40,144 bases of DNA from Crocinitomicaceae bacterium (GTDB taxonomy: Bacteria > Bacteroidota > Bacteroidia > Flavobacteriales_D > Crocinitomicaceae). The stretch is taken from NCBI GenBank assembly GCA_020436025.1, contig JAGQYP010000034.1:1-40144 (forward strand). Reading direction: 5' to 3'. A model generated the notes under the pieces. That model ran no database searches. It saw only the letters and a list, made by a program, of their open reading frames with translations, and was not told where the DNA came from. Positions within the stretch are counted from its first letter, which is position 1. Each line of letters opens with the position of its first letter. A program made the position numbers and the translations under genes. This document shows, piece after piece, positions 1-6,736 of the stretch.

Positions 1-35
1 ACCATTTATAATTTTGCACTTTGCACTTTGCACTT
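1..35. repeat. TTTGCAC tandem repeat, copy 1 (3 units)
   Basis: Three perfect TTTGCAC units lie at 13-33, preceded by ACCATTTATAATT. The same arrangement with one mismatch recurs at 658-697 on the other side of trpG. On the minus strand this copy encodes the last residues of TrpG, so it overlaps coding sequence. Confidence 0.85.
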
Positions 36-596
36 CAAACCCAGCCAATTCGACAATATTTCTTTCCCGTATTCTGTCAAAACAGATTCCGGATGAAATT
101 GCACTCCGAAAATTTCAAATTCTTTATGTTCGATAGCCATGATTTCCCCGTTTTGATCCTCTGCGGTGATTGTAATTTGTTCTGATATAACTGGATCCAC
201 TACCCAGGAATGATAATGACCAATATTGAAGGATGGTGGAAGATTTGCGAAGAGCGTATCCTTTTCTTTGATTTCAATTTCAGACTGAATTCCATGTAAA
301 GGAACGGCCATATTTTTCAGTTTACACTCAAACACTTCAGCGATCGCTTGGTGACCTAAACAAACCCCAAGCATACTTTTTGAAGGACCAAACTCTCGAA
401 TTACTTCTTTCAATTTACCCGCTTCATCAGGAATTCCTGGTCCAGGACTTAACAAGATTTTGTCAAATTGTTCAACAAAACTCAATTCGAAAGCATCGTT
501 TTTGACTACGGTCACTTCTGCATCCGTAATCTCTTCTAAATAGTGCACAAGATTGTACACAAAAGAGTCGTAGTTATCTATTACTAGTATTTTCAT
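6..596 (-). CDS. trpG: Anthranilate synthase component II (glutamine amidotransferase, TrpG/PabA)
   Basis: Class I glutamine amidotransferase subunit that hydrolyses glutamine and passes ammonia to TrpE for anthranilate synthesis in the cytoplasm; such proteins often also serve 4-amino-4-deoxychorismate synthase. The 196-residue protein is full length. The nucleophile Cys79 sits in GVCLGHQ, and the other triad members are His168 and Glu170 in FGVQFHPES. The oxyanion motif SPGPGIP is at 50-56. The ATG follows trpE by about 126 nt in the same direction, so the two are probably co-transcribed from the attenuator-controlled trp promoter, with further trp genes beyond the window edge. Oddity: the last nine residues (KCKVQSAKL) are encoded by a TTTGCAC-type intergenic repeat, so the native tail has probably been replaced or extended by repeat DNA. 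Confidence 0.93.
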   Translation of the reverse strand: MKILVIDNYDSFVYNLVHYLEEITDAEVTVVKNDAFELSFVEQFDKILLSPGPGIPDEAGKLKEVIREFGPSKSMLGVCLGHQAIAEVFECKLKNMAVPLHGIQSEIEIKEKDTLFANLPPSFNIGHYHSWVVDPVISEQITITAEDQNGEIMAIEHKEFEIFGVQFHPESVLTEYGKEILSNWLGLKCKVQSAKL

Positions 597-597
597 T

Positions 598-722
598 TAT
601 TATTGACTTAATGATTTATGACTAATTGATTTATGATGAAATGATTTATGATTCATGACCATTTTTAATTTTGCACTTTGCACTTTGCACTTTGCACTTT
701 TCATTTAAACCCTCGTCTTAGT
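598..722. repeat. Intergenic repeat DNA between trpG and trpE
   Basis: The spacer holds degenerate ATGATTTATGA-like units (about 598-657) followed by a second copy of the ACCATTTTTAATT leader with four perfect TTTGCAC units at 670-697. No open frame or terminator is evident, so trpE-trpG read-through is plausible. Confidence 0.7.
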
Positions 723-2114
723 TCAAATCCTCTCCGCTATTTCAATCGCTTTTTTCAAAGCAGCTAGTTTGTTGTTTACTTCGTTTAATTCACTCTCGGG
801 CTGACTATTAATTACCACTCCAGCACCCGCCTGACTTGTCAACACATTTCCTTTGCTTAAAAAGCTCCGTATGAAAATGGCGTGATTGATATTTCCCTTG
901 AAATCCATGAACCCAATCGCACCTCCATACAAGTTTCTGTTTTCGTTTTCCAATCCATCAATGATTTGCATGGCTCTGTGTTTAGGTGCGCCAGAAAGTG
1001 TGCCTGCCGGATAGGTTTCACCTAAAATTTTGAGTGGATTTTCCTGTTTGCGAAGCTTTGAACTCACTTTTGAAACTAGGTGAATCACATGTGAATAATA
1101 TTCCACTTCCTTAAATTTCTCCACTTGTACATGCGTTCCGGAAATACTCAAATCATTTCTGGCTAAATCTACCAGCATCACGTGTTCTGCATTTTCTTTT
1201 TCATCTTGCAAAAGAGCTTCTGCCAATTGTTGATCTTGCTCCAAATCTCCCGTTCTTCTGTAGGTTCCGGCAATTGGATGAATCTCCGCTTTTTCTTCTC
1301 GGATGACTAATTGTGCTTCAGGACTCGATCCAAAAACTTTAAAATCGCCATAGTCGAAATAGAATAAATAGGGAGAAGGATTCACAGATCTCAATGCACG
1401 GTACACATTAAATTCGTCTCCCTTAAAAGCTTGTCTGAATTTTCTTGAAAGCACCACCTGAAAGACATCTCCTCTCTGACAATGAGCAATTCCATTCTCC
1501 ACATTTTTCATAAAGGCTTCATCATCCACATTGGAATTTTCCTCTCCTGTTCTTTGAAATTGGTATTGCGGAATGGATCTGTTTTGCAGCAGTGTTTTAA
1601 TGATTTCTGTTTGTGCTTCTTCTCCTTCTAAAAGATTTTCCACGATGTACAATTCATTATTGAAATGATTAAAAACAATCAGATTTCGAAACAAATGGTA
1701 TTGAATCAAAGGAATTTCTACCGCCGTTTTTTGAAATTGGATAGGCTGAAACAATGGGATGGCATCGTATGAGGTATAGCCAAACAACCCATTGGTTGTA
1801 AAAGGCATTCCGAGATCATCGCTTTCAAATTGATTTAGAAATAAACTTAATTCTTCCGCTACTTCTACCTTGCCTGTTTCTCGAATATCCGTTTTTGAAT
1901 TCGGATAGCTAATCTGAATTTCTCTATCATCAACTTTGAATTCTGCAATGGGTTCAAAGCACAAATAACTGAAACTATTTTCCTTGCTTTTGTACTCGGA
2001 ACTCTCCAGCAAAAAACTATTTGGATACCGATCACGAAGCTTCATGTAGATTTCCACCGGAGTGTACAAGTCACTAATGAGTTGCGTTATTTTTGTTTTA
2101 AATTGATATTTCAT
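723..2114 (-). CDS. trpE: Anthranilate synthase component I
   Basis: Chorismate-utilising subunit that with TrpG converts chorismate and glutamine to anthranilate, the first committed step of tryptophan synthesis. At 463 residues it has the usual length. The chorismate-binding core is visible: HPIAGTYRRTGD near 279-290, EHVMLVDLARNDL at 310-322, and the C-terminal LSGAPKHRAM and QAGAGVV motifs. Two N-terminal elements known to form the tryptophan feedback site in TrpE, LLES (35-38) and NPSPYLFY (245-252), are present. They favour TrpE over PabB and suggest allosteric inhibition by tryptophan. The ATG start lies about 110 nt after an attenuator terminator, so expression should also respond to charged tRNA-Trp. 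Confidence 0.95.
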   Translation of the reverse strand: MKYQFKTKITQLISDLYTPVEIYMKLRDRYPNSFLLESSEYKSKENSFSYLCFEPIAEFKVDDREIQISYPNSKTDIRETGKVEVAEELSLFLNQFESDDLGMPFTTNGLFGYTSYDAIPLFQPIQFQKTAVEIPLIQYHLFRNLIVFNHFNNELYIVENLLEGEEAQTEIIKTLLQNRSIPQYQFQRTGEENSNVDDEAFMKNVENGIAHCQRGDVFQVVLSRKFRQAFKGDEFNVYRALRSVNPSPYLFYFDYGDFKVFGSSPEAQLVIREEKAEIHPIAGTYRRTGDLEQDQQLAEALLQDEKENAEHVMLVDLARNDLSISGTHVQVEKFKEVEYYSHVIHLVSKVSSKLRKQENPLKILGETYPAGTLSGAPKHRAMQIIDGLENENRNLYGGAIGFMDFKGNINHAIFIRSFLSKGNVLTSQAGAGVVINSQPESELNEVNNKLAALKKAIEIAERI

Positions 2115-2127
2115 TTCTATTTTTTTT

Positions 2128-2160
2128 GATTTCTGGATTTCTAGATTCCTGGAAACTGGA
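2128..2160. repeat. 33-bp dispersed repeat, intergenic copy
   Basis: This segment between the trp attenuator and trpE matches 31 of 33 bases, on the same strand, to 16027-16059, which is the start of the alkD-like gene. Related but more diverged CTGGA/TCTAGA-type sequence continues to about 2205 and recurs near 37960-38000, upstream of thiC. It seems to be a family of intergenic repeats built from short CTGGATTT-like units. Confidence 0.7.
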
Positions 2161-2217
2161 CTTTGTTGAGCGGTCTAGCCTCCAGATGTCCAGAGACCCA
2201 AACATCCAATTAGGCAC

Positions 2218-2250
2218 AAAAAAAGGGGCTTGCTGATTCAGCAAGCCCCT
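2218..2250 (-). terminator. trp attenuator (rho-independent terminator)
   Basis: On the minus strand a 12-bp perfect stem (2239-2250 with 2224-2235, core GGGGCTTGCTG/CAGCAAGCCCC) and a three-base loop are followed directly by seven T residues (2224-2218). It lies 29 nt after the WWW leader peptide and about 104 nt before trpE, which is the position of a transcription attenuator. A hand-drawn competitor pairs the leader segment around UGAGCU (2286-2281) with GGCUUG of the terminator 5' arm, using some wobble pairs. Confidence 0.9.
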
Positions 2251-2278
2251 GGAACTTTCTTTATTTTATGTACAAATA

Positions 2279-2350
2279 CTAGCTCAGACTACCGAATCTC
2301 TCGAGTTTCAGCGTCCACCACCAATTTGTATTTGTAAAATTTTGTCTCAT
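2279..2350 (-). CDS. trpL: Trp leader peptide
   Basis: A 23-codon frame starts with ATG at 2350-2348 and ends with TAG at 2281-2279. It contains three consecutive Trp codons (TGG x3 at 2323-2315, peptide context TNWWWT). Three Trp in a row immediately before a strong terminator upstream of trpE is the hallmark of ribosome-mediated attenuation: a ribosome stalled at the Trp codons frees an antiterminator and lets trpE be transcribed. There is no Shine-Dalgarno sequence, and the candidate -7 box ends only 7 nt before the ATG, so the mRNA may start at or next to the start codon. A 1:2 pause hairpin can be drawn between CUCGAGA (codons 16-18) and UCUGAG near the stop, with one bulge. Confidence 0.92.
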   Translation of the reverse strand: MRQNFTNTNWWWTLKLERFGSLS

Positions 2351-2357
2351 TTGGCTA

Positions 2358-2391
2358 CAAAGGTATGTAATTCTTTTTCAGAAAATCCAAA
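2358..2391 (-). promoter_or_regulatory. trp operon promoter
   Basis: The minus strand has TTTG, a 22-base spacer and TACCTTTG (2365-2358), an exact match to the Bacteroidota -7 consensus TAnnTTTG. The box ends 7 nt before the trpL ATG. Very similar TT(T)G-N22-TACCTTT boxes precede atpD and the thiamine riboswitch. Confidence 0.75.
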
Positions 2392-2549
2392 TCCTTTTTC
2401 AAATTATTTTTGAAATAGACTGGAATCTAGGGTTTTAAATGAGGCTAAAATGTCTTGTTTTATTGGTGTTTCAGAATCGTAAAATTTTTTTTAACTAAGT
2501 TGAGAAGAATTGTTCATTCACTTTTTAAGATCAAATCAATTTATAAATC

Positions 2550-2557
2550 TAACTTTG
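2550..2557 (+). promoter_or_regulatory. -7 box upstream of aroA
   Basis: TAACTTTG matches TAnnTTTG exactly and lies 30 nt before the aroA ATG, giving a predicted 5' UTR of about 25 nt. No convincing -33 TTG was found at the usual spacing. The stretch 2366-2549 holds nothing else I can identify. Confidence 0.5.
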
Positions 2558-2587
2558 TGGTCATCTGTTGCGGCACAACTATGAGAG

Positions 2588-3841
2588 ATGAATATTATTT
2601 TACAGCCCAAAAAACAAGTCAGTGGGGAAATAACAATCCCACCCTCTAAAAGCCATGCACAAAGGGTTTTAGCCTGTGCGCTTATTTCCGAAAATCAAAC
2701 AATTATTCACAATTTAGGAGCTTCCAATGATGAGGTGGCTGCATTGAATATTGTCAAATCTTCTAACCGGAAAGTTGAGGAAAAAGCTGACTCAATTATC
2801 ATTTCGGGAAAAGGCGATTTTCAAATTCCGGAAGGAAAAGTTGATTTTCACGAATCGGGTTTGTCGTCCAGAATGTTTACACCCATTTTAGCTACTTCTA
2901 GTCAAGAATTGGAATTGGTTGGTAGCGGTTCTTTGCCCACTCGACCCATGGATATTTTTGACGAATTATTGCCAAGATTAGGCGTGGATTTCAGATCTGA
3001 AAAAGGAAAATTGCCTTTTAAGGTTCAAGGGCCAATGCAACCCAAAAATATTGAGATTGACGGGAGTTTGAGCTCTCAATTTATCACAGGATTCATTTAT
3101 GGATTCTGCGGATCAAAATCATTAGAAAATCAACAAATGAAATTGATCAATCCAAAATCAGTTCCCTATATCGAATTGAGTTTGGATGTTCTGAAAGAAT
3201 TTGGAGTCAACCTCAAAATTGAAAACAACACGATTCAGTTTAATGGTCCCTACAAATTTCAACCTACAGAAATTTATATTGAAGGAGATTGGAGTAGCGC
3301 TTCTTTCTTTCTTGTTGCTGCGGCAATTTTGGGGGAATTAACCTTTACTAATATGAATCCAAATTCTTGTCAAGCCGATATAAAAATGTTGGTAGCAATT
3401 GAGGATTTTGGTGCTCAGGTTTCTTGGAAAGGAAGTGAACTCATGGTCCAAAAAGATCAATCGAAAGGATTTGAATTTGATGCTACGGATTGCCCGGATT
3501 TATTTCCTCCACTAGCCGTTTTGGCAAGCTTTGCAGATGGAGAAAGCCGCATTAGAGGAGTAAAAAGATTATTTGCCAAAGAAAGCGATCGGGCGGCTAC
3601 GATTCAATCTGAATTAGGGAAGTTGGGAGCCAATATTCGAGTGGAAGACGATACCATGATCATCCATCCAGCGGGCCAACCAAAATCTTTCCAAGTAGAT
3701 TCGTGCAACGATCACCGAATTGCGATGGCTTGTGCGATTTATGGTTTAAAATTGGATCAAGCTATTGAAATTTCTAATGCGGAGGCAGTGAATAAATCCT
3801 TTCCTTCTTTTTATGAATTGTTGAAAAGCGTAATTTCGTAA
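2588..3841 (+). CDS. aroA: 3-phosphoshikimate 1-carboxyvinyltransferase (EPSP synthase)
   Basis: Transfers enolpyruvate from PEP to shikimate 3-phosphate, the sixth step of the shikimate pathway. The 417-residue protein is near the usual length of about 430. PPSKSHAQR (18-26) supplies the catalytic Lys21 and Arg26 of the shikimate-phosphate site; ESGLSSRMF (89-97) occupies the position of the NAGTxxR PEP-binding motif; DGSLSSQF and DATDCPDLFPPLAVLA are further family motifs, followed by RLFAKESDRA and CNDHRIAMA near the C-terminus. It uses the ATG at 2588; an out-of-frame ATG at 2581 is ignored. The stop is 2 nt from aroC, so the two are one operon that diverges from the trp operon using its product. 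Confidence 0.95.
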   Translation: MNIILQPKKQVSGEITIPPSKSHAQRVLACALISENQTIIHNLGASNDEVAALNIVKSSNRKVEEKADSIIISGKGDFQIPEGKVDFHESGLSSRMFTPILATSSQELELVGSGSLPTRPMDIFDELLPRLGVDFRSEKGKLPFKVQGPMQPKNIEIDGSLSSQFITGFIYGFCGSKSLENQQMKLINPKSVPYIELSLDVLKEFGVNLKIENNTIQFNGPYKFQPTEIYIEGDWSSASFFLVAAAILGELTFTNMNPNSCQADIKMLVAIEDFGAQVSWKGSELMVQKDQSKGFEFDATDCPDLFPPLAVLASFADGESRIRGVKRLFAKESDRAATIQSELGKLGANIRVEDDTMIIHPAGQPKSFQVDSCNDHRIAMACAIYGLKLDQAIEISNAEAVNKSFPSFYELLKSVIS

Positions 3842-3843
3842 CT

Positions 3844-4815
3844 ATGAACTCATTCGGACGCAATTTCAGAATTAATGTATTTGGGGAATCTCATGGAGCA
3901 ATCATGGGCGTGACTTTGGATGGTGTTCCTCCGGGAATCGATATCAATATTGAAGATTTTCAAGAAGATATTGAAAGAAGAAAACCGGGAAAAAAAGGTA
4001 CAACACCAAGAGTAGAGAGCGATCAACCAAGATTCGTTTCAGGAGTTTTCAATGGCAAAACGACGGGTGCACCCTTGACTATGTTGTTCGAGAATTCCAA
4101 TACACGTTCAGAAGATTACGCCAAAACCAGAGAATACTATCGTCCAGGTCATGCTGATTTTGTGGCTTCTCAAAAATTCAAAGGCTTTGAAGACTACCGA
4201 GGTGGAGGTCATTTTTCAGGTCGGTTGACCATCTTGATTGTTTGCGCAGGAGTCATTGCCAAGAAGATTTTAGGTCTGCCAATCGAAGCCAAACTAATTG
4301 AAATTGCTGGCGAATCTGATTTGGATAAAGGCTTACAAAAAGGAATTGATGCCAAAGATTCTGTTGGAGGAATTGTGGAATGTCGAGTAAATCAAATTCC
4401 TGTAGGTTGGGGTGAACCCTTTTTCGACTCTGTGGAATCGGTTTTAGCTCATGCCATGTTTGCCATTCCAGCCATTAAAGGCGTCGAGTTTGGAGCAGGA
4501 TTTGGAGCCACAAAAATGTTTGGTTCCGAACACAACGACAATATTATTGACGAAAAGGGTAAGACAGATACCAATAATGCCGGCGGAATAGTTGGAGGGA
4601 TCACTAATGGAAATGAAATCGTTTTCAGGGTTGCGGTTAAGCCAACTTCAAGTATTGGAAAGACTCAGGAAACTTGGAATCACGAAACCCACCAAATCGG
4701 AGAGTTTTCTGTAAAAGGAAGACATGATTTGTGCATTGCCTTGCGCGTTCCGGTGGTAGTGGAAGCCATGACAGCGATTTCACTTTTGGATTTGAAAATG
4801 CAAGCTGGTAGATAA
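3844..4815 (+). CDS. aroC: Chorismate synthase
   Basis: FMN-dependent enzyme that eliminates phosphate from EPSP to form chorismate, the last shikimate step, feeding TrpE next door. The signature blocks are FGESHGA (13-19, with the catalytic His17), YRPGHADF (99-106), GGGHFSGRLT (120-129) and GRHDLCIALRVPVV near the end. At 323 residues it is shorter than the roughly 350-390 usual for the family. It carries HFSGRLT where many Bacteroidota enzymes, as I recall them, have RSSARET, so it belongs to a sequence subtype I associate with clostridia and some anaerobes. All the signature regions are present, so I regard it as intact. It sits 2 nt after aroA. Confidence 0.94.
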   Translation: MNSFGRNFRINVFGESHGAIMGVTLDGVPPGIDINIEDFQEDIERRKPGKKGTTPRVESDQPRFVSGVFNGKTTGAPLTMLFENSNTRSEDYAKTREYYRPGHADFVASQKFKGFEDYRGGGHFSGRLTILIVCAGVIAKKILGLPIEAKLIEIAGESDLDKGLQKGIDAKDSVGGIVECRVNQIPVGWGEPFFDSVESVLAHAMFAIPAIKGVEFGAGFGATKMFGSEHNDNIIDEKGKTDTNNAGGIVGGITNGNEIVFRVAVKPTSSIGKTQETWNHETHQIGEFSVKGRHDLCIALRVPVVVEAMTAISLLDLKMQAGR

Positions 4816-4948
4816 TTTGAAAATTAGCCAATTTGAAGATTTGAAGATCATTTCATTTTCAGATTCCCCCATCTTCACCTTTCGACATAGTTCGACAAGC
4901 TCACCACAAGAGCTCAGGACAAGAATTTTCAAATCAACCAATAAACAA
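4816..4948. repeat. Direct repeat copy 1 interrupted by a REP-like insert
   Basis: The sequence 4846-4876 is repeated at 6657-6687 with one mismatch. The match then resumes at 4924-4942 versus 6688-6707. The roughly 46 nt in between (about 4877-4923) occur only here and contain GTTCGACAAGCTCACC and GAGCTCAGGACAAG, resembling widespread REP-type sequences with a TCGACAAGCTCAGG core. Upstream, 4816-4845 is simple AATTTGAAGATTTGAA-type sequence. Confidence 0.7.
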
Positions 4949-6403
4949 TTATTGTTTCACCACCTTCCCCTGCCCAATAGTTACTCCATTTTTATCCAAG
5001 AGTCTTAAGATATAAATATCATGTGGAAATAAACTTAAATCCAATTTCAATTCTTTCTGATTATTCTCAATCTCAATCTTCTTTTGAAGAATCCCAGCTG
5101 AATTGTACAATTGAATTTCTCTGGAGTTTTCCAGAAGTTCAATGGTTGAAATTGAACTAGTTGGGTTGGGGTAGCATTTTAAAATAGGAAGTTCCAATCC
5201 CAACTCTCTTTCTCCCAAATAACATAAGGGTACATCACAGCCCATCGAATCTACCTTGACTACCCAAACATCTTGTGTGTTTCCTGACCCATCAGGGAAT
5301 ACGAATCCAGTCATTGCGTAGCCACCATCACTTGTTTGGATTAAATCACGGAAATATTGATCATATATCCTAATACTATAAGTTCGTTTCCAAGCTAATT
5401 GACCAGATGGTAGGAATTTCACTAATGCTCCGTGAGGTACTCCTGAAACGTCATCTACATATGAAATAGCGCAAACTATTGATCCATCTTGCGTCCTTAC
5501 GACTGCATTAACCTCCTCGTCTAAAGAAGAATTGAGAGAGAATATTGTATCCCATAGTACATTTCCATTTATATCTAAAACAGTAACAAAATTGTCATAG
5601 TCGGATCCATTTTCTCTAGTTCCTCCATAGACAATGATAATTGAATCTTGCGCGACGATGCACTTTCCTTGCTCATTAAGAGCGCTTCCCCAGTATTTAT
5701 GCCATTGAAAATCACCTAAACTGTCCACTTTTCGAATGTAAATATCAATTGTAGTTCCAATTCCATTTCCAAAAGATGTAGTTGCTCCAGATAGTATAAA
5801 GCCACCATCAGATACTTTATCAATTGAAGTTGTCCTAGTTCCAAAGCTACCAATTACATGTTTATTTTCCCATATCAAATTTCCTAATGTATCAAACTTT
5901 GAAAGAAACATATCTTGCTGAGATGGATTCACATAATATGTACCTCCAACAACTAATTCATTTCCTCCAAGATAAATTGGATTAACAAAATAGCCTTCAT
6001 ATATAAAATCTAATGCATGGTAAGTCCAAGTAGTATCTAACACTTCATTAATTATTGAAAAAAATGGCTTCTTATAACCTATTCCAGAAATTGAATCCTT
6101 CTGTCCTGAAACGGCGTAGCCACTTTTAAATTTATAAGGACCTCCATTAATTTCACCATAAGAATGAATAGTGTCTATACTAATAAAATTTCCTTGAATG
6201 TCTAATTTATACAGAAAACTATTGAAATCATTAGAACCAGGCTTTATGCCCGCAACCTCAAAACCAGTTAACGTTTCTTTGATATAGTAACCAATATCAA
6301 TTTGTGGAATATCTAGAGCCGAATTAAATCGTTCTTGTGAAAAAGACATAGCTCCACTAAGGAGCAGAGCTATGACAATGATATGATATTTTATTTTTAG
6401 CAT
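4949..6403 (-). CDS. T9SS-secreted protein with C-terminal sorting domain
   Basis: A 484-residue exported protein of unknown specific role. Residues 1-23 form a signal peptide ending MSFSQ. The body contains recurring blade-like units with DGGFILSGAT, DGGYAMTGFV and DGSIVCAIS motifs and many WDT/LDTLGNLIWENK turns, which suggests a beta-propeller-like surface domain. The last 80 residues (from LKCYPNPTSSISTIELLENS to GQGKVVKQ) are a type A T9SS sorting domain, normally removed when the protein is anchored on the cell surface or released. The start codon overlaps the stop of an upstream sorting-domain remnant (TAATG). Together with that remnant it is bracketed by a direct repeat, as though inserted or duplicated between aroC and the reductase gene. 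Adhesin or environmental-binding function is inference only. Confidence 0.8.
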   Translation of the reverse strand: MLKIKYHIIVIALLLSGAMSFSQERFNSALDIPQIDIGYYIKETLTGFEVAGIKPGSNDFNSFLYKLDIQGNFISIDTIHSYGEINGGPYKFKSGYAVSGQKDSISGIGYKKPFFSIINEVLDTTWTYHALDFIYEGYFVNPIYLGGNELVVGGTYYVNPSQQDMFLSKFDTLGNLIWENKHVIGSFGTRTTSIDKVSDGGFILSGATTSFGNGIGTTIDIYIRKVDSLGDFQWHKYWGSALNEQGKCIVAQDSIIIVYGGTRENGSDYDNFVTVLDINGNVLWDTIFSLNSSLDEEVNAVVRTQDGSIVCAISYVDDVSGVPHGALVKFLPSGQLAWKRTYSIRIYDQYFRDLIQTSDGGYAMTGFVFPDGSGNTQDVWVVKVDSMGCDVPLCYLGERELGLELPILKCYPNPTSSISTIELLENSREIQLYNSAGILQKKIEIENNQKELKLDLSLFPHDIYILRLLDKNGVTIGQGKVVKQ

Positions 6404-6660
6404 TATTGAATTACAATCTTACCTCTGTGAACAGACGCATTATCAACAATTATATTGTATAGATAAATCCCTTTTGCATTATCAATAGTGATAATGTCTC
6501 GGAATCGATTTCCTGAAATCTGAATTTCCTTTACAATCCGTCCACTTATATCAGTTATAACGATTCGTCCTTCATTTAGGTTGGATGAAAGTTCTCCTTC
6601 TATGATGAAATTTCCTCTGTTTGGATTTGGGTAAACTTGAACATCTAACTCTTCAGGATC
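6403..6660 (-). pseudogene. Orphan T9SS C-terminal sorting domain (gene remnant)
   Basis: The minus strand reads 85 codons without a start, opening DPEELDVQVYPNPNRGNF and ending GKIVIQ with TAA at 6405-6403. This is a complete sorting domain with the YPNPNRGNF and NAKGIYLYNI motifs but no protein in front of it. An in-frame TGA sits at 6666-6664, exactly where the direct repeat copy 2 begins, so the 5' part of the gene has been lost or replaced at that boundary. The stop overlaps the next ATG as TAATG, so the two genes once formed a tandem pair of T9SS proteins. Confidence 0.85.
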
Positions 6661-6707
6661 ATTTCATTTTCAAATTCCCCCATCTTCAAATTTTCAAATC
6701 AACCAAT
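6657..6707. repeat. Direct repeat copy 2 (uninterrupted)
   Basis: This is an uninterrupted version of the repeat at 4846-4942, sharing GATCATTTCATTTTC, ATTCCCCCATCTTC and TTTTCAAATCAACCAAT. It lies 30 nt before the reductase start and marks the outer boundary of the T9SS gene pair. Confidence 0.75.
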
Positions 6708-6736
6708 TAACCGTATTTTTACCAAAATTTTTCAAA

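Noticed and set aside
2455..2649. Open frame of 64 codons upstream of and overlapping aroA
   Set aside because: It overlaps the aroA start in another frame, has a composition typical of AT-rich non-coding DNA, and spans the candidate aroA -7 box.
4877..4923. Possible small RNA or tRNA fragment at the REP-like insert
   Set aside because: No cloverleaf or stable long hairpin forms; the sequence is better explained as a REP-type intergenic element.
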